Of a DNA stretch of 64,000 nucleotides, positions 17,786 to 26,137 are shown in pieces (position 1 is the stretch's first letter; each line of letters opens with the position of its first letter). The position numbers were made by a program, and so were the translations under genes. The notes under the pieces were generated by a model that did not search any database, was not told the DNA's origin, and saw only the letters and a program-made list of their open reading frames with translations. Source of the stretch: Henriciella marina DSM 19595. Its GTDB lineage: Bacteria > Pseudomonadota > Alphaproteobacteria > Caulobacterales > Hyphomonadaceae. The stretch covers positions 2,046,001-2,110,000 of the forward strand of contig NZ_AQXT01000002.1 of the NCBI RefSeq assembly GCF_000376805.1, given 5' to 3'.

Positions 17786-19219
17786 ATGAAATATCAGGCC
17801 GCGCCCGCATTTCTCGCCCTGGCTGACGCCTTCGCAGACGCAGCAGAGCCCGCGCATTTTCGCATGTCCGTGTTGCGATTTCGCAACACTCGCTGGGATC
17901 AGCGCGTCGGATTAGGGCAGCTGACGCCGGAAGCATGGGCAGATCACTTCGCCAGATTTCGACCGCTCCCGGACAATATCGAGCCGCCGCTTGCCATGCG
18001 GTATCACGGTCACCAGTTTGGCGTTTACAACCCCGAACTCGGCGACGGTCGGGGCTTTCTGTTCGCGCAGCTAAAAGACGATCTTGGACGCGTTCTGGAT
18101 CTTGGCACAAAGGGGTCCGGCCAGACCCGCTGGTCGCGGCGCGGTGATGGACGTCTCACACTCAAAGGCGGCGTGCGCGAGGTGCTGGCGGCCCAATACC
18201 TTGAGGCGCATGGCGTAAAGACGTCCAAGCCCTTCAGCCTGATCGAAACCGGTGAAGACCTGCAGCGCAATGATGAGCCGTCCCCGACGCGCAGCGCCGT
18301 CCTCACCCGCCTCTCGCACAGCCATATCCGTTTCGGGACGTTCCAGCGTGCTGCCTCGCTGGGTGAGACAGAGAACCTTGCCCGGCTGATCCGTCATTGC
18401 TGCGAGGTCTATTATCCAGATGCGCTGGATGAGGACCTTGCCATCATGGCGCCCGCGCTTCTTCACCGCATCGCAGAGCAGACCGCCCGCATGGTGGCGC
18501 AATGGATGGCGACCGGTTTTGTGCACGGCGTCATGAACACCGACAATTTCAATATTACCGGCGAGAGCTTCGATTACGGCCCCTGGCGCTTCCTGCCGGA
18601 GTCCGACCCGAACTTCACTGCCGCCTATTTCGACCAGCAGGGTCTTTACCGGTTCGGGCGCCAGCCGACGCAAGGCCTCTGGGCTTTGCAGCAGCTTGCA
18701 ATCGCCCTATCGCCTCTCTGCGACACCGACCCGCTGGGCGAGGCCCTTCAGGCTTATGAGCCTGCCTATCAGGCCGCGCTTGCCGAACATAATCTCAAAC
18801 TCTTCGGGCTTCAGTCCTCAGGCGACCTGCATGATGACCTCGTCTGGCTGCAGGCGCTCTATACCTGGATGTCGGAAACGCGTGTGCCGTGGCCGCAGGT
18901 CTTCTTCGACTGGTTCTGCGGGCGCGAAAGCGAAGCGCGCGCAAAGGCGAGCCCCATCGCAGCGCAGTATGGTGGCGACAGCTTCGCCCCGGTCCGCGAG
19001 GGGCTGTTTGCCCGCGAGCCTGAGCGGCCGTCTCGCCTCTCCCATCCCTATTGGCAGCGCCAGAAACCGGTTTCTCTTCTTTATGATGAGGTCGAGGCGA
19101 TCTGGGCACCGATCGCAGAGGCTGACGACTGGAGCCTTTACGACCAGACGCTTGCCGATATCGACGCGGCAAGAGAGGCGCTCGACATCACTTTTGAACC
19201 TTCCGCCCAAAAGGCATAA
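17786..19219 (+). CDS. selO: Protein adenylyltransferase SelO (UPF0061/YdiU)
   Basis: A 477-residue pseudokinase of the SelO family, close to the usual bacterial length. Signatures include YHGHQFGVYNPELGDGR near residue 75, LKGSGxT-type text as LGTKGSGQTRWSR, the GGVREVL helix and HGVMNTDNFNI, which corresponds to the metal-binding active-site Asp/Asn pair near residue 250. SelO transfers AMP to Ser, Thr or Tyr of proteins and is linked to the oxidative stress response. The ATG giving MKYQAAPAF is chosen because the preceding 16 codons are unlike the family. Monocistronic by layout, followed by a hairpin at 19227-19255. Confidence 0.93.
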   Translation: MKYQAAPAFLALADAFADAAEPAHFRMSVLRFRNTRWDQRVGLGQLTPEAWADHFARFRPLPDNIEPPLAMRYHGHQFGVYNPELGDGRGFLFAQLKDDLGRVLDLGTKGSGQTRWSRRGDGRLTLKGGVREVLAAQYLEAHGVKTSKPFSLIETGEDLQRNDEPSPTRSAVLTRLSHSHIRFGTFQRAASLGETENLARLIRHCCEVYYPDALDEDLAIMAPALLHRIAEQTARMVAQWMATGFVHGVMNTDNFNITGESFDYGPWRFLPESDPNFTAAYFDQQGLYRFGRQPTQGLWALQQLAIALSPLCDTDPLGEALQAYEPAYQAALAEHNLKLFGLQSSGDLHDDLVWLQALYTWMSETRVPWPQVFFDWFCGRESEARAKASPIAAQYGGDSFAPVREGLFAREPERPSRLSHPYWQRQKPVSLLYDEVEAIWAPIAEADDWSLYDQTLADIDAAREALDITFEPSAQKA

Positions 19220-19226
19220 GCTGCCC

Positions 19227-19255
19227 CTGCGGCAATAAATGTCGCTGCGCCGCAG
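19227..19255 (+). terminator. Probable terminator after selO
   Basis: CTGCGGC (19227-19233) and GCCGCAG (19249-19255) form a 7-bp stem soon after the selO stop, followed by CAAAATTT. The loop is large, so termination strength is uncertain. Confidence 0.45.
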
Positions 19256-19324
19256 CAAAATTTGTGTCAAATGCGCCCCGGTGCGATAGATACATGGCGC
19301 AAGAGACGCCCGGAGGGATAGAAA

Positions 19325-21010
19325 ATGGACGGTACAGCCGCAGAAAAGATTTCACCTGTGATGGACGGCCTGCTTCCTGCGATGAAGGAAGCGGTGGTCA
19401 GCCTCGAAGCCTTTGGTGCGGACGCAACCGCTGCCATGCGGGACCGGCTCGCCCCCGAAGGCAAGGTCGACCGTAAACTTCTCGACCATCACCAGCATTC
19501 GGCCCACGGCCTTGCCTGGGTCATTACCTATGTCGAAACGCTGCGCGAGACGGCCGACTGGGCCGACCGTATGGAAGCCGAAGGCAAATTCGGTGAGATC
19601 GAACAGCTTCTCTCCCAGATCCTCTTCTCGGAATATTGCGCCCAGCTGATTGGCGGCATCCCGATGAACCAGGGCGAGATCATTCGCCCAGCCGACATTG
19701 GCGTCTCCAAGGAGGGCATGCAGCGCCTCTTCGAGCCGGCCGTCCAGCGCTTCCTCACCGAAGGCAAGACCACCGAGGTCATGGCCGCCGCCGCGAAACA
19801 CCTGCCCGACGCCCTGTCGCGCGCCACGGTGGAAGAGACCGGCCTCGACGAAACGCTCAACATGGTCCGCGACCAGTTCCGCCGGTTCGCCACCGACAAG
19901 ATCGTGCCGTATGCCCATGAATGGCATCTGAAGAATGAGTACATCCCGATGCCCGTCGTCGAAGAGATGGCAGAGCTCGGCGTCTTCGGTCTCACCATCC
20001 CTGAAGAGTTTGGCGGCCTTGGCATGGACAAGACAGCCATGTGCGTGGTCTCCGAGGAGCTGAGCCGCGGCTATATCGGCACTGGCTCGCTCGGTACCCG
20101 GTCAGAGATCGCCGCAGAGCTGATCCTGATCGGCGGCACCGACGCGCAGAAACAGAAATTCCTGCCGTCCATCGCATCCGGCGACATCCTGCCAACAGCC
20201 GTCTTCACCGAACCGAACACCGGCTCCGACCTCGGCTCGCTGAAGACCCGCGCCGTCAAGGATGGCGACACCTACACCATCACCGGCAACAAGACCTGGA
20301 TCACCCACCCGGTCCGCGCCGACATGATGACCGTGCTCGCACGCACCGACCCGGCGACCAATAATTTCTCTGGCCTCTCCATGTTCCTGGCTGAAAAGCC
20401 ACGCGGCGATGACGCCAACCCCTTCCCCGCCGACGGCATGACCGGCGGCGAGATCGAGGTACTCGGCTATCGCGGCATGAAAGAGTACGAGATCAGCTTC
20501 GATGAGTTCGAAGTCCCTGCGGCAAACCTGCTGGGCGAAACCGAAGGCATGGGCTTTCGCCACCTGATGGCAACCTTCGAAAGCGCCCGTATCCAGACCG
20601 CCGCCCGCGCCATCGGCGTTGGCCAGAACGCGTTCGAGCTCGGCCTCAAATACGCCCTCGACCGCGAACAGTTCGGCCGCTCCATCTTTGAATTTCCACG
20701 CGTCGCCAACAAGCTCGTCATGATGGCCGCGGAACTGATCGGCGTGCGCCAGCTCACTTATTATTCTGCCCGCCAGAAAGACTCAGGCAAGCGATGCGAT
20801 CTCGAAGCCGGCATGGCCAAACTCCTCGGCGCCCGCGTCGCCTGGGCGGCGGCCGACAACGCCGTCCAGATCCACGGCGGCAACGGCTTCGCGCTGGAAT
20901 ACCCGGTGTCCCGCGTGCTGCAGGATGCCCGCATCCTCAACATCTTCGAAGGCGCTGGCGAAGTGCAGGCGATGGTGATCGCACGGCGGCTGGTCGAAGG
21001 CGGGAATTAA
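19325..21010 (+). CDS. mcd: (2S)-methylsuccinyl-CoA dehydrogenase-like acyl-CoA dehydrogenase
   Basis: A 561-residue flavoprotein. Residues about 170-561 are a normal acyl-CoA dehydrogenase (FAD/substrate motifs FTEPNTGSDLGSLKT, NKTWITH, DREQFGRSIFEFP, QIHGGNGFALEYPVSRVLQDARI). The first about 165 residues form an extra all-helical domain (…VSLEAFGADAT… and …HSAHGLAWVITYVETLRE…). This N-terminal extension and total length are the hallmark of methylsuccinyl-CoA dehydrogenase, the ethylmalonyl-CoA pathway enzyme that oxidises (2S)-methylsuccinyl-CoA to mesaconyl-CoA during C2 assimilation. Start at ATG 19325 after GGAGGGATAGAAA. No other pathway gene is in the window, so the assignment rests on domain build. 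Confidence 0.82.
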   Translation: MDGTAAEKISPVMDGLLPAMKEAVVSLEAFGADATAAMRDRLAPEGKVDRKLLDHHQHSAHGLAWVITYVETLRETADWADRMEAEGKFGEIEQLLSQILFSEYCAQLIGGIPMNQGEIIRPADIGVSKEGMQRLFEPAVQRFLTEGKTTEVMAAAAKHLPDALSRATVEETGLDETLNMVRDQFRRFATDKIVPYAHEWHLKNEYIPMPVVEEMAELGVFGLTIPEEFGGLGMDKTAMCVVSEELSRGYIGTGSLGTRSEIAAELILIGGTDAQKQKFLPSIASGDILPTAVFTEPNTGSDLGSLKTRAVKDGDTYTITGNKTWITHPVRADMMTVLARTDPATNNFSGLSMFLAEKPRGDDANPFPADGMTGGEIEVLGYRGMKEYEISFDEFEVPAANLLGETEGMGFRHLMATFESARIQTAARAIGVGQNAFELGLKYALDREQFGRSIFEFPRVANKLVMMAAELIGVRQLTYYSARQKDSGKRCDLEAGMAKLLGARVAWAAADNAVQIHGGNGFALEYPVSRVLQDARILNIFEGAGEVQAMVIARRLVEGGN

Positions 21011-21088
21011 CGCCTGACCAAAGACGACCGCTCATCACCGCGAAGGTGGGGATCTAATTCAATTTGTATTCGGAGTTAGCTGCACGAG

Positions 21089-21108
21089 ATTCCCGCCTTT
21101 GCGGGAAT
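21089..21108. repeat. Short hairpin repeat (ATTCCCGC/GCGGGAAT)
   Basis: A perfect 8-bp stem with a 4-base loop. The word CCCGCN3-4GCGGGAATGA is a common interspersed palindrome of proteobacterial intergenic regions. Confidence 0.75.
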
Positions 21109-21222
21109 GATCGGCTGTATGGGTTTGCTCGTGTCCAGCATCGCGCCACGGATACCTTTTTGCGCAGGTATCTGTCCCGTCGGGGCGCTTCAGTGTCCTT
21201 ATCATTTAGAAAGAAGCGCTTT

Positions 21223-21381
21223 CCCCTCTCCCTTGGGAGAGGGGCAGGGGTGAGGGGGCGCAACATTTGCTGCTTACGGAACACCCGTAGTGACGAGATG
21301 AGCGGAGCATCACAGCAAATGCCGCGCTTGCCGGAACGCTGCTCCCCCTCATCCCCGGCCCTTCTCCCGGTGGGAGAAGGG
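21223..21381. repeat. Inverted pair of CCCTCTCCC-type palindromic elements
   Basis: Left arm hairpin CCCCTCTCCC-tt-GGGAGAGGGG (21223-21244) is followed by GCAGGGGTGAGGGG. The right arm, in inverted orientation, is CCCCCTCATCCCCGG followed by hairpin CCCTTCTCCC-ggt-GGGAGAAGGG (21359-21381). The two arms flank about 80 bases that themselves contain CATTTGCTG/CAGCAAATG in opposite orientation. The shape is that of a REP-like doublet (BIME-type). Confidence 0.8.
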
Positions 21382-21422
21382 AGCGCTCACCACCCCGCCT
21401 AGATCACGCACACCACCCGCGT

Positions 21423-21530
21423 GGCGTCATCCCGGAATTTGCAAAGCAAATATCCGGGAACCAGCTTGCGGGCGTTGCGCGTGGTTCACTAGGTCCCGGT
21501 GTTTCGCTTCGCGAAAACCGGGATGACGCC
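21423..21530. repeat. Inverted pair of ATCCCGG-type palindromic elements
   Basis: Outer 13-bp inverted repeat GGCGTCATCCCGG (21423-21435) and CCGGGATGACGCC (21518-21530). Each arm also folds locally: TCCCGGAATTTGC with GCAAATATCCGGGA, and CCCGGTGTTTCGC with GCGAAAACCGGG. A second REP-like doublet of a different family. Confidence 0.8.
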
Positions 21531-22036
21531 GAAAGGCGTCATCTGTGCGACAAAACCAATCCATCCCCACCCCTCCAACCTTGAGCCATACTATACGCCT
21601 CCCATCACCAGACAGGGCGGTCCGGACCGACCGGGTGGAGATGGTTCTCGCGATGCTGAGGCCAGCCGGAAAGACCCCGGCAGGTTTTCAGCAAAGCGGA
21701 GGGCTCATGCGCGGCAATCGCGGCACATGAGCGGAGTGCGAAGGAGACGAGTGCTGTCGGTATGGGACTAACGGCCCTGCCAATGGCGGTCCGCGCTATC
21801 CACTTGTCCAGTCAGGCGACGGCTCGCCTTTCTGAGTCCTCTGGGCGGCCTGCGTCAAACGAGCGGGCAATCGCAGGGCGCGCCACTGACCGGCGCTCTA
21901 CAGCCACGCCGAAAGGCTGGCATTACCTATCAGCGTCGATCCATGGCGCGCCCGGCCCTGTCACAAGGGCGAGACTGTAAGCGTACCGCCAGCGGGATGC
22001 CCCGCATGGCGCTATCTGTGTTTGCTGGAAGGCCCT

Positions 22037-22113
22037 GTGGTTCGACTTCGCTCACCATGCGGGCCTTAATTGCCGCCCTCTCAAAGCCCGCATGGTGAGC
22101 GAAGTCGAACCAC
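22037..22113. repeat. Perfect 28-bp inverted repeat
   Basis: The 28 bases at 22037-22064 are repeated exactly in inverted orientation at 22086-22113, with 21 bases between. The arm starts GTGGTTCGACTTCGCTCACC. It would give an exceptionally stable hairpin and resembles a mobile palindromic element. Confidence 0.85.
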
Positions 22114-22146
22114 GCGGGCGGGATGAGCGGGATCGAAGGAAAACCC

Positions 22147-23613
22147 CTAATCCCCCACATTGCCCACAAGGTCGCGGACACCGTTCACCAGACGCTCTGC
22201 CAGGCCTCCGCCCACCTCTTCGGGGTCGGCGAACTCATTCTCGGCGAGGATATTGGCTTCGCCGTTGATCTCTGACTGTTCGAAGAGCCGCAGGGACCGG
22301 CCCTCGCCTTTCAGCGCGGTAATCGCCCCGATCAGCGAGCCGCCGGTTGCAAAGATCGCCTGTTTCAGCGCGTCTTCACTGACACCGAGATGTTCGCTCA
22401 CGAGCCCATTGCGAAGACCCCCGATACTTTCACGGATCGCCCCTGGGTCATCGCAGTGCGCCGCTTCGACAGCGAGGTCCGTTTCGGTGTCGAAACCCAA
22501 TGAGCGATTGTTGAGATTGGAGGACCCGACGCGGACCAGCACATCATCGAGGATCAGCACCTTCGCATGCACATAAATCGGTTCCCCGCTGGCGGTGACG
22601 GGGTAATAGGCGGCAAACCGGTGATAACGATCATGCGCCCAGAGATGCTCCAGCATGCGCACCCGAGCCCCGTCCATCGCCTTCTGTCGCAGCCAGCCTT
22701 CGGCATTGCGCGGCAGGACCAGCACGATTTCGGGGCCGTCCTCTTCCTGCAACCGTTCGGTCATTGCATGGACCAGCGTCGCGGAGGCGAGATACTGGCT
22801 CTCGATGTAGAGCGTGTCCCTGGCCCGCGCGATCGCTTTCAGATACAGCGCCTCGACCTCGCGAACCTCATCAAAATCCTGAAAGCCGGGGAAAGTCCGC
22901 GCGACGCCCACCGGCACGTTGTTCCAGGTCAGATCAAGGCCCGGCCAGACTGGATCATTGTCACATTGCGGGGGCGACAGCTTCTCACTTGTGGCACGCA
23001 GCCAACGCTCGCGCGCGATATCGCCAAGCGCGCAGGCAATGTCGCCAGACACAGCCACCGTCGCATCGTGCCAGGGCTTGGGCATCTCGCTCTCGCCGGG
23101 CAGCGTGCGGCAGGGCTGATCGTCGAGATGATCGCACGTGTCCCAGCGCCCTGCCGTCATGTCGATGCCGCCGCAGAAAGCCATCTGGTCGTCGATGACG
23201 ATAATCTTGGAATGGTGCGCCGCGCCAACCGGGTGCGTCGAATCGAGATGGAAATGGAAATTGTCACTGAACCGCATGGGGCGCAGCGCGATCGGCACCA
23301 TGCCGCGCATGATGGACTGCATCGCCCCGACGTCCCATTTCAGCATGTAGAGCTGCAGATGCTCGCGTTCGGTCGAGAGCCAGGAGAGGAATTCGCCAAG
23401 CTGGTTCGGGCCGTCCAGCGTCTGCTCATCGGGTTCAAATTCGATACGCGTGTCGAAATCCCATCCGATCATCATGATCGTCTTTTCGGCGTTCAGCATC
23501 GCCTCTTTGACGGCCCTGAAATAGTCGCGCCCTTCCAGGATGATGCGAAGCTTGTCTGCGGTCTCTATACGCTGACAGGTCTTTCCCGGCACAAGTACAT
23601 TCTCAACAGCCAT
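22147..23613 (-). CDS. Phospholipase D-like / cardiolipin-synthase-type protein
   Basis: A 488-residue protein with two HKD motifs, HHSKIIVIDD near residue 133 and HAKVLILDD near residue 347, each followed by GSxN-like text (GGIDM, GSSNLNNRS). Two HKD halves form one active site that hydrolyses or transfers phosphatidyl groups. There is no signal peptide and no N-terminal membrane helix pair, unlike ClsA, so it resembles the soluble phospholipase D/transphosphatidylase group found in alphaproteobacteria. Target lipid unknown. Gene stands alone, next to the repeat-rich gap. Confidence 0.87.
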   Translation of the reverse strand: MAVENVLVPGKTCQRIETADKLRIILEGRDYFRAVKEAMLNAEKTIMMIGWDFDTRIEFEPDEQTLDGPNQLGEFLSWLSTEREHLQLYMLKWDVGAMQSIMRGMVPIALRPMRFSDNFHFHLDSTHPVGAAHHSKIIVIDDQMAFCGGIDMTAGRWDTCDHLDDQPCRTLPGESEMPKPWHDATVAVSGDIACALGDIARERWLRATSEKLSPPQCDNDPVWPGLDLTWNNVPVGVARTFPGFQDFDEVREVEALYLKAIARARDTLYIESQYLASATLVHAMTERLQEEDGPEIVLVLPRNAEGWLRQKAMDGARVRMLEHLWAHDRYHRFAAYYPVTASGEPIYVHAKVLILDDVLVRVGSSNLNNRSLGFDTETDLAVEAAHCDDPGAIRESIGGLRNGLVSEHLGVSEDALKQAIFATGGSLIGAITALKGEGRSLRLFEQSEINGEANILAENEFADPEEVGGGLAERLVNGVRDLVGNVGD

Positions 23614-23761
23614 TTGCGCCGCCCCGTATCTGCCCTTTGAAGTATGATGGCGTATCGCCTCTCCAGTCGATCAACGCAACTGCAGCCGCTGGGTTGCCCG
23701 GCTTCGCCCGCAGGCCCGTTTCTGGCATAAGGCGCGAGAAATTTTTGAAGGGTATACCGCC

Positions 23762-24106
23762 ATGGATGAAGCCGACTGGAACTTCACAGAACAACAGGCC
23801 GAGACCGTCTTTACATGCGAACAGCTGCGCGACTCCAAGGGCGTGAAGCCGCACAGCGAGATCATACTCGACCTCTTCTTCGTCCCCATCGAAGGCGAGG
23901 AAGCTCGCCGCGCTGCATTCGAAAAAGCGCTGGAAACGTTTGGCTATCAGCTTGGTGAGGCCGAAAAAGAGACAGAGGTTGCCGCCTCGATTGGTCCGAT
24001 CCCCTTTACTCCGCAGGACATCTGGCTGCATGAGGAACGCACGACCAAGATGGCGCTGGCCCGCGGCTACAAACCGGATGGCTGGGGCTTTGCTGAACCG
24101 GAATAG
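23762..24106 (+). CDS. RraB-family ribonuclease E inhibitor-like protein
   Basis: A 114-residue soluble protein. The C-terminal end ...LARGYKPDGWGFAEPE and the IILDLFFVPIEGEEAR segment match the RraB fold (regulators of RNase E activity B), which ends in a conserved DGWG. RraB-type proteins bind RNase E and change mRNA decay. ATG 23762 follows a reasonable leader; the gene is read toward kdsD with about 50 bases between. Sequence similarity is judged by eye, so the family call is moderate. Confidence 0.6.
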   Translation: MDEADWNFTEQQAETVFTCEQLRDSKGVKPHSEIILDLFFVPIEGEEARRAAFEKALETFGYQLGEAEKETEVAASIGPIPFTPQDIWLHEERTTKMALARGYKPDGWGFAEPE

Positions 24107-24159
24107 ACAAGGTCGGCGCATCCCAGGCGCCATTCCTTGCAAGCGTGAAGAGACCGTCG

Positions 24160-25128
24160 ATGTCATCTGGACCAGAATCCGATCTTGAAACTGCACGCCG
24201 CGTGGTGCGCATCGAGCGCGAGGCGCTGGACGCGCTTTCGCAAAGTCTCGACGCGTCTTTCTCTCAGGCTGTCGATGCGATTGCGGGCTGCGGTGGCTAT
24301 CTGATCGTGGCGGGCGTCGGCAAGTCCGGTCATGTCGGCCAGAAGATCGCCGCCACCATGGCTTCAACGGGGACGCCGGCTTTCTTCCTGCATCCGACCG
24401 AGGCAAGCCATGGCGACCTAGGCATGGTGCGCCCAGACAGCGTCGTGCTTGCCATCTCCTATTCAGGGGAAACACGCGAGCTGATCGATCTCCTGCGTTA
24501 TTGCCGCTCGCATGACGTCAAGCTGATCGCGATGACGCGCTCGGCCGACAGCCTGCTAGGCCGCAATGCCGACGTATTGCTGCCGCTTCCAGCCCATGAA
24601 GAAGCCTGCCCCAACGGACTCGCACCCACCTCGTCCACAACCATGACCCTCGTCATGGGTGATGCGCTGGCCGTCGCGCTGATGGCCCGCCGGGGGTTCA
24701 GCAGAGAAGACTTCGGCGCGCGTCATCCGGGCGGCAAGCTTGGCAAGGCGCTGCATACGGTGGCCGACTATCTCATGTCGCGAGATGCCACCCCGCCAAT
24801 TGTGCCTGAAACGGCTGGCCTTCGCGATGTCATTCAGGCCATCGCCGAAGGCCGTCAGGGCTGCGTGGCGGTTGTCGATGCAGGCGGCGCCTATATCGGT
24901 ATCGTCACGGACGGCGACCTTCGCCGCTATATGCAGGACGGCCGCGAGGCTGGCACGGCGCGCGAAATGATGACCCGCGGAGGCAAGACCTTTACTCCGC
25001 CGGACCGCATCGCGCTGGTTGTCGATGTGATGACCAAACTCAGAATCTCGAACGGCTTTGTCCTTGAAGACAGCAAGCCGATCGGCATTATTCATACCAA
25101 GGACCTGCTAGAGGAAGGCTATATCTAG
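24160..25128 (+). CDS. kdsD: Arabinose-5-phosphate isomerase
   Basis: A 322-residue KdsD/KpsF enzyme that makes arabinose 5-phosphate, the first step toward Kdo. It has an N-terminal SIS sugar-isomerase domain (GVGKSGHVGQKIAATMASTG, EASHGDLGM, SYSGETREL, ARHPGGKLGK) and a C-terminal pair of CBS domains (residues about 205-322). ATG 24160 is preferred over GTG 24145 because GAAGAGA is well spaced. It links with the kdsB-type gene at 10173. Confidence 0.95.
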   Translation: MSSGPESDLETARRVVRIEREALDALSQSLDASFSQAVDAIAGCGGYLIVAGVGKSGHVGQKIAATMASTGTPAFFLHPTEASHGDLGMVRPDSVVLAISYSGETRELIDLLRYCRSHDVKLIAMTRSADSLLGRNADVLLPLPAHEEACPNGLAPTSSTTMTLVMGDALAVALMARRGFSREDFGARHPGGKLGKALHTVADYLMSRDATPPIVPETAGLRDVIQAIAEGRQGCVAVVDAGGAYIGIVTDGDLRRYMQDGREAGTAREMMTRGGKTFTPPDRIALVVDVMTKLRISNGFVLEDSKPIGIIHTKDLLEEGYI

Positions 25129-25165
25129 AAGCCACCCCCGAGGGGGCTGAGCTCAAGATACGCGC

Positions 25166-25663
25166 ATGGAAAACATCGACGTCGATATCGTACACAGTAT
25201 CGAACTGGCCGTCGCGCCGGTCTTCCTGATTGCGGGGATCGGCGCGCTCCTTACAGTTCTGACCAACCGGCTTGGCCGCACCGTGGACCGGTCGCGCGCG
25301 CTGGAGCAGGAGCTGATGGTGGAAGGCGCCATGGAAAGCCATCCGCGCTGGCGGTCCGAAATCATCCTGCTGGACCGTCGCATTTCATGGATCAACCGCG
25401 CCATTGTTCTCTCGACAGCGGCCATGCTTCTCATCTGTCTGGTCATCGTGACGCTTTTTGCTGGCCAGTTGTTCAGGCTCGACGTCGGTATTCTCGTTTC
25501 GGTGCTTTTCATCATGACGATGGGCGCGCTGATCTCGGCTACCGGCAGCTTTCTCTGGGAAATTCATCTCGCCGCCGCGATGATCCGTGTCCGCACAGAT
25601 GTCTTGCAGCGCGCCCAGCCGGTGGGCCGGCCGAAAGTGCGTTTCTGGAAACGCTGGAAATAG
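25166..25663 (+). CDS. DUF2721 family membrane protein
   Basis: A 165-residue protein with a helix near residues 10-35, a hydrophilic region with RLGRTVDRSR, and two helices near 75-120 (STAAMLLICLVIVTLFAGQLF and VSVLFIMTMGALISATGSFL). This layout is that of the DUF2721 family. Function unknown; inner-membrane location predicted. It follows kdsD by 37 bases in the same direction and precedes the RNase P RNA gene on the other strand. Confidence 0.82.
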   Translation: MENIDVDIVHSIELAVAPVFLIAGIGALLTVLTNRLGRTVDRSRALEQELMVEGAMESHPRWRSEIILLDRRISWINRAIVLSTAAMLLICLVIVTLFAGQLFRLDVGILVSVLFIMTMGALISATGSFLWEIHLAAAMIRVRTDVLQRAQPVGRPKVRFWKRWK

Positions 25664-25664
25664 G

Positions 25665-26042
25665 CTGACCAGACGGCCTGTAAGCCGGGTTCTGTCCAGC
25701 GCCTTGCGGCGCCTGTGCAGTCATTCCTCTGGGAGCCGGCTCGCACCGACCCTCACGCGACACACCCGGGGCACGGGCTGGAAACGGCCCATATGCGCCC
25801 CCTATTCGGTCTTGCTCCAGGCGGGGTTTACCATGCCAGGGACGTTACCGCCCCCGCGGTGGGCTCTTACCCCACCCTTTCACCCTTACTCCGGACGAAT
25901 CCGGAGCGGTCTGCTCTCTGTGGCACTTTCCCTCGGCTTGCGCCGGGCGGACGTTATCCGCCGCCCTGTTTCCATGGAGCCCGGACTTTCCTCCAGCACA
26001 GCCTTATCGGCCATACCAGCGACTGCCCGGCCGTCTGGTCAG
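25665..26042 (-). ncRNA. rnpB: RNase P RNA
   Basis: The catalytic RNA that matures tRNA 5' ends, read on the minus strand. The ends pair exactly: CTGACCAGACGGCC at 25665-25678 with GGCCGTCTGGTCAG at 26029-26042 (helix P1). Inside are bacterial type A core words, such as the 3' ACCCGGCTTACAGGCCGTCT (minus strand), TAAACCCCGCC and GACCGAATAGG, and the 5' GGGCAGTCGCTGG. The about 378-base length is normal. Confidence 0.95.
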
Positions 26043-26137
26043 GGCGTCCCTATAGGCCAGATGAACTGGCCTCGCCAGTGCCGATTTACAAACCTCGCAA
26101 GAGGGAACCAGCAAGAGAGGCATCCGTTGGAAACCAG

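Larger units (their letters stand above)
21011..22146. other. 1.1 kb intergenic region rich in palindromic repeats, no convincing gene
   Basis: Between mcd and the phospholipase D gene there are at least four separate palindromic repeat elements (listed individually). Between about 21590 and 21960 lies a non-repetitive block with no codon pattern I trust. Open frames here run through the hairpins and lack sensible ribosome sites. An undescribed RNA in the middle block is possible but unproven. Confidence 0.7.

Noticed and set aside
21640-21690. Cobalamin riboswitch or tmRNA
   Set aside because: Only isolated resembling words occur, in the wrong order, and there is no tag peptide frame or tRNA-like end.
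21064-21980. Several open frames in the repeat-rich gap
   Set aside because: They read through palindromes, lack ribosome sites and show no protein-like pattern.
25715-26137. N-terminal extension of the lipoprotein frame
   Set aside because: It is translated RNase P RNA complement; the true start with a lipoprotein signal is at 26138.
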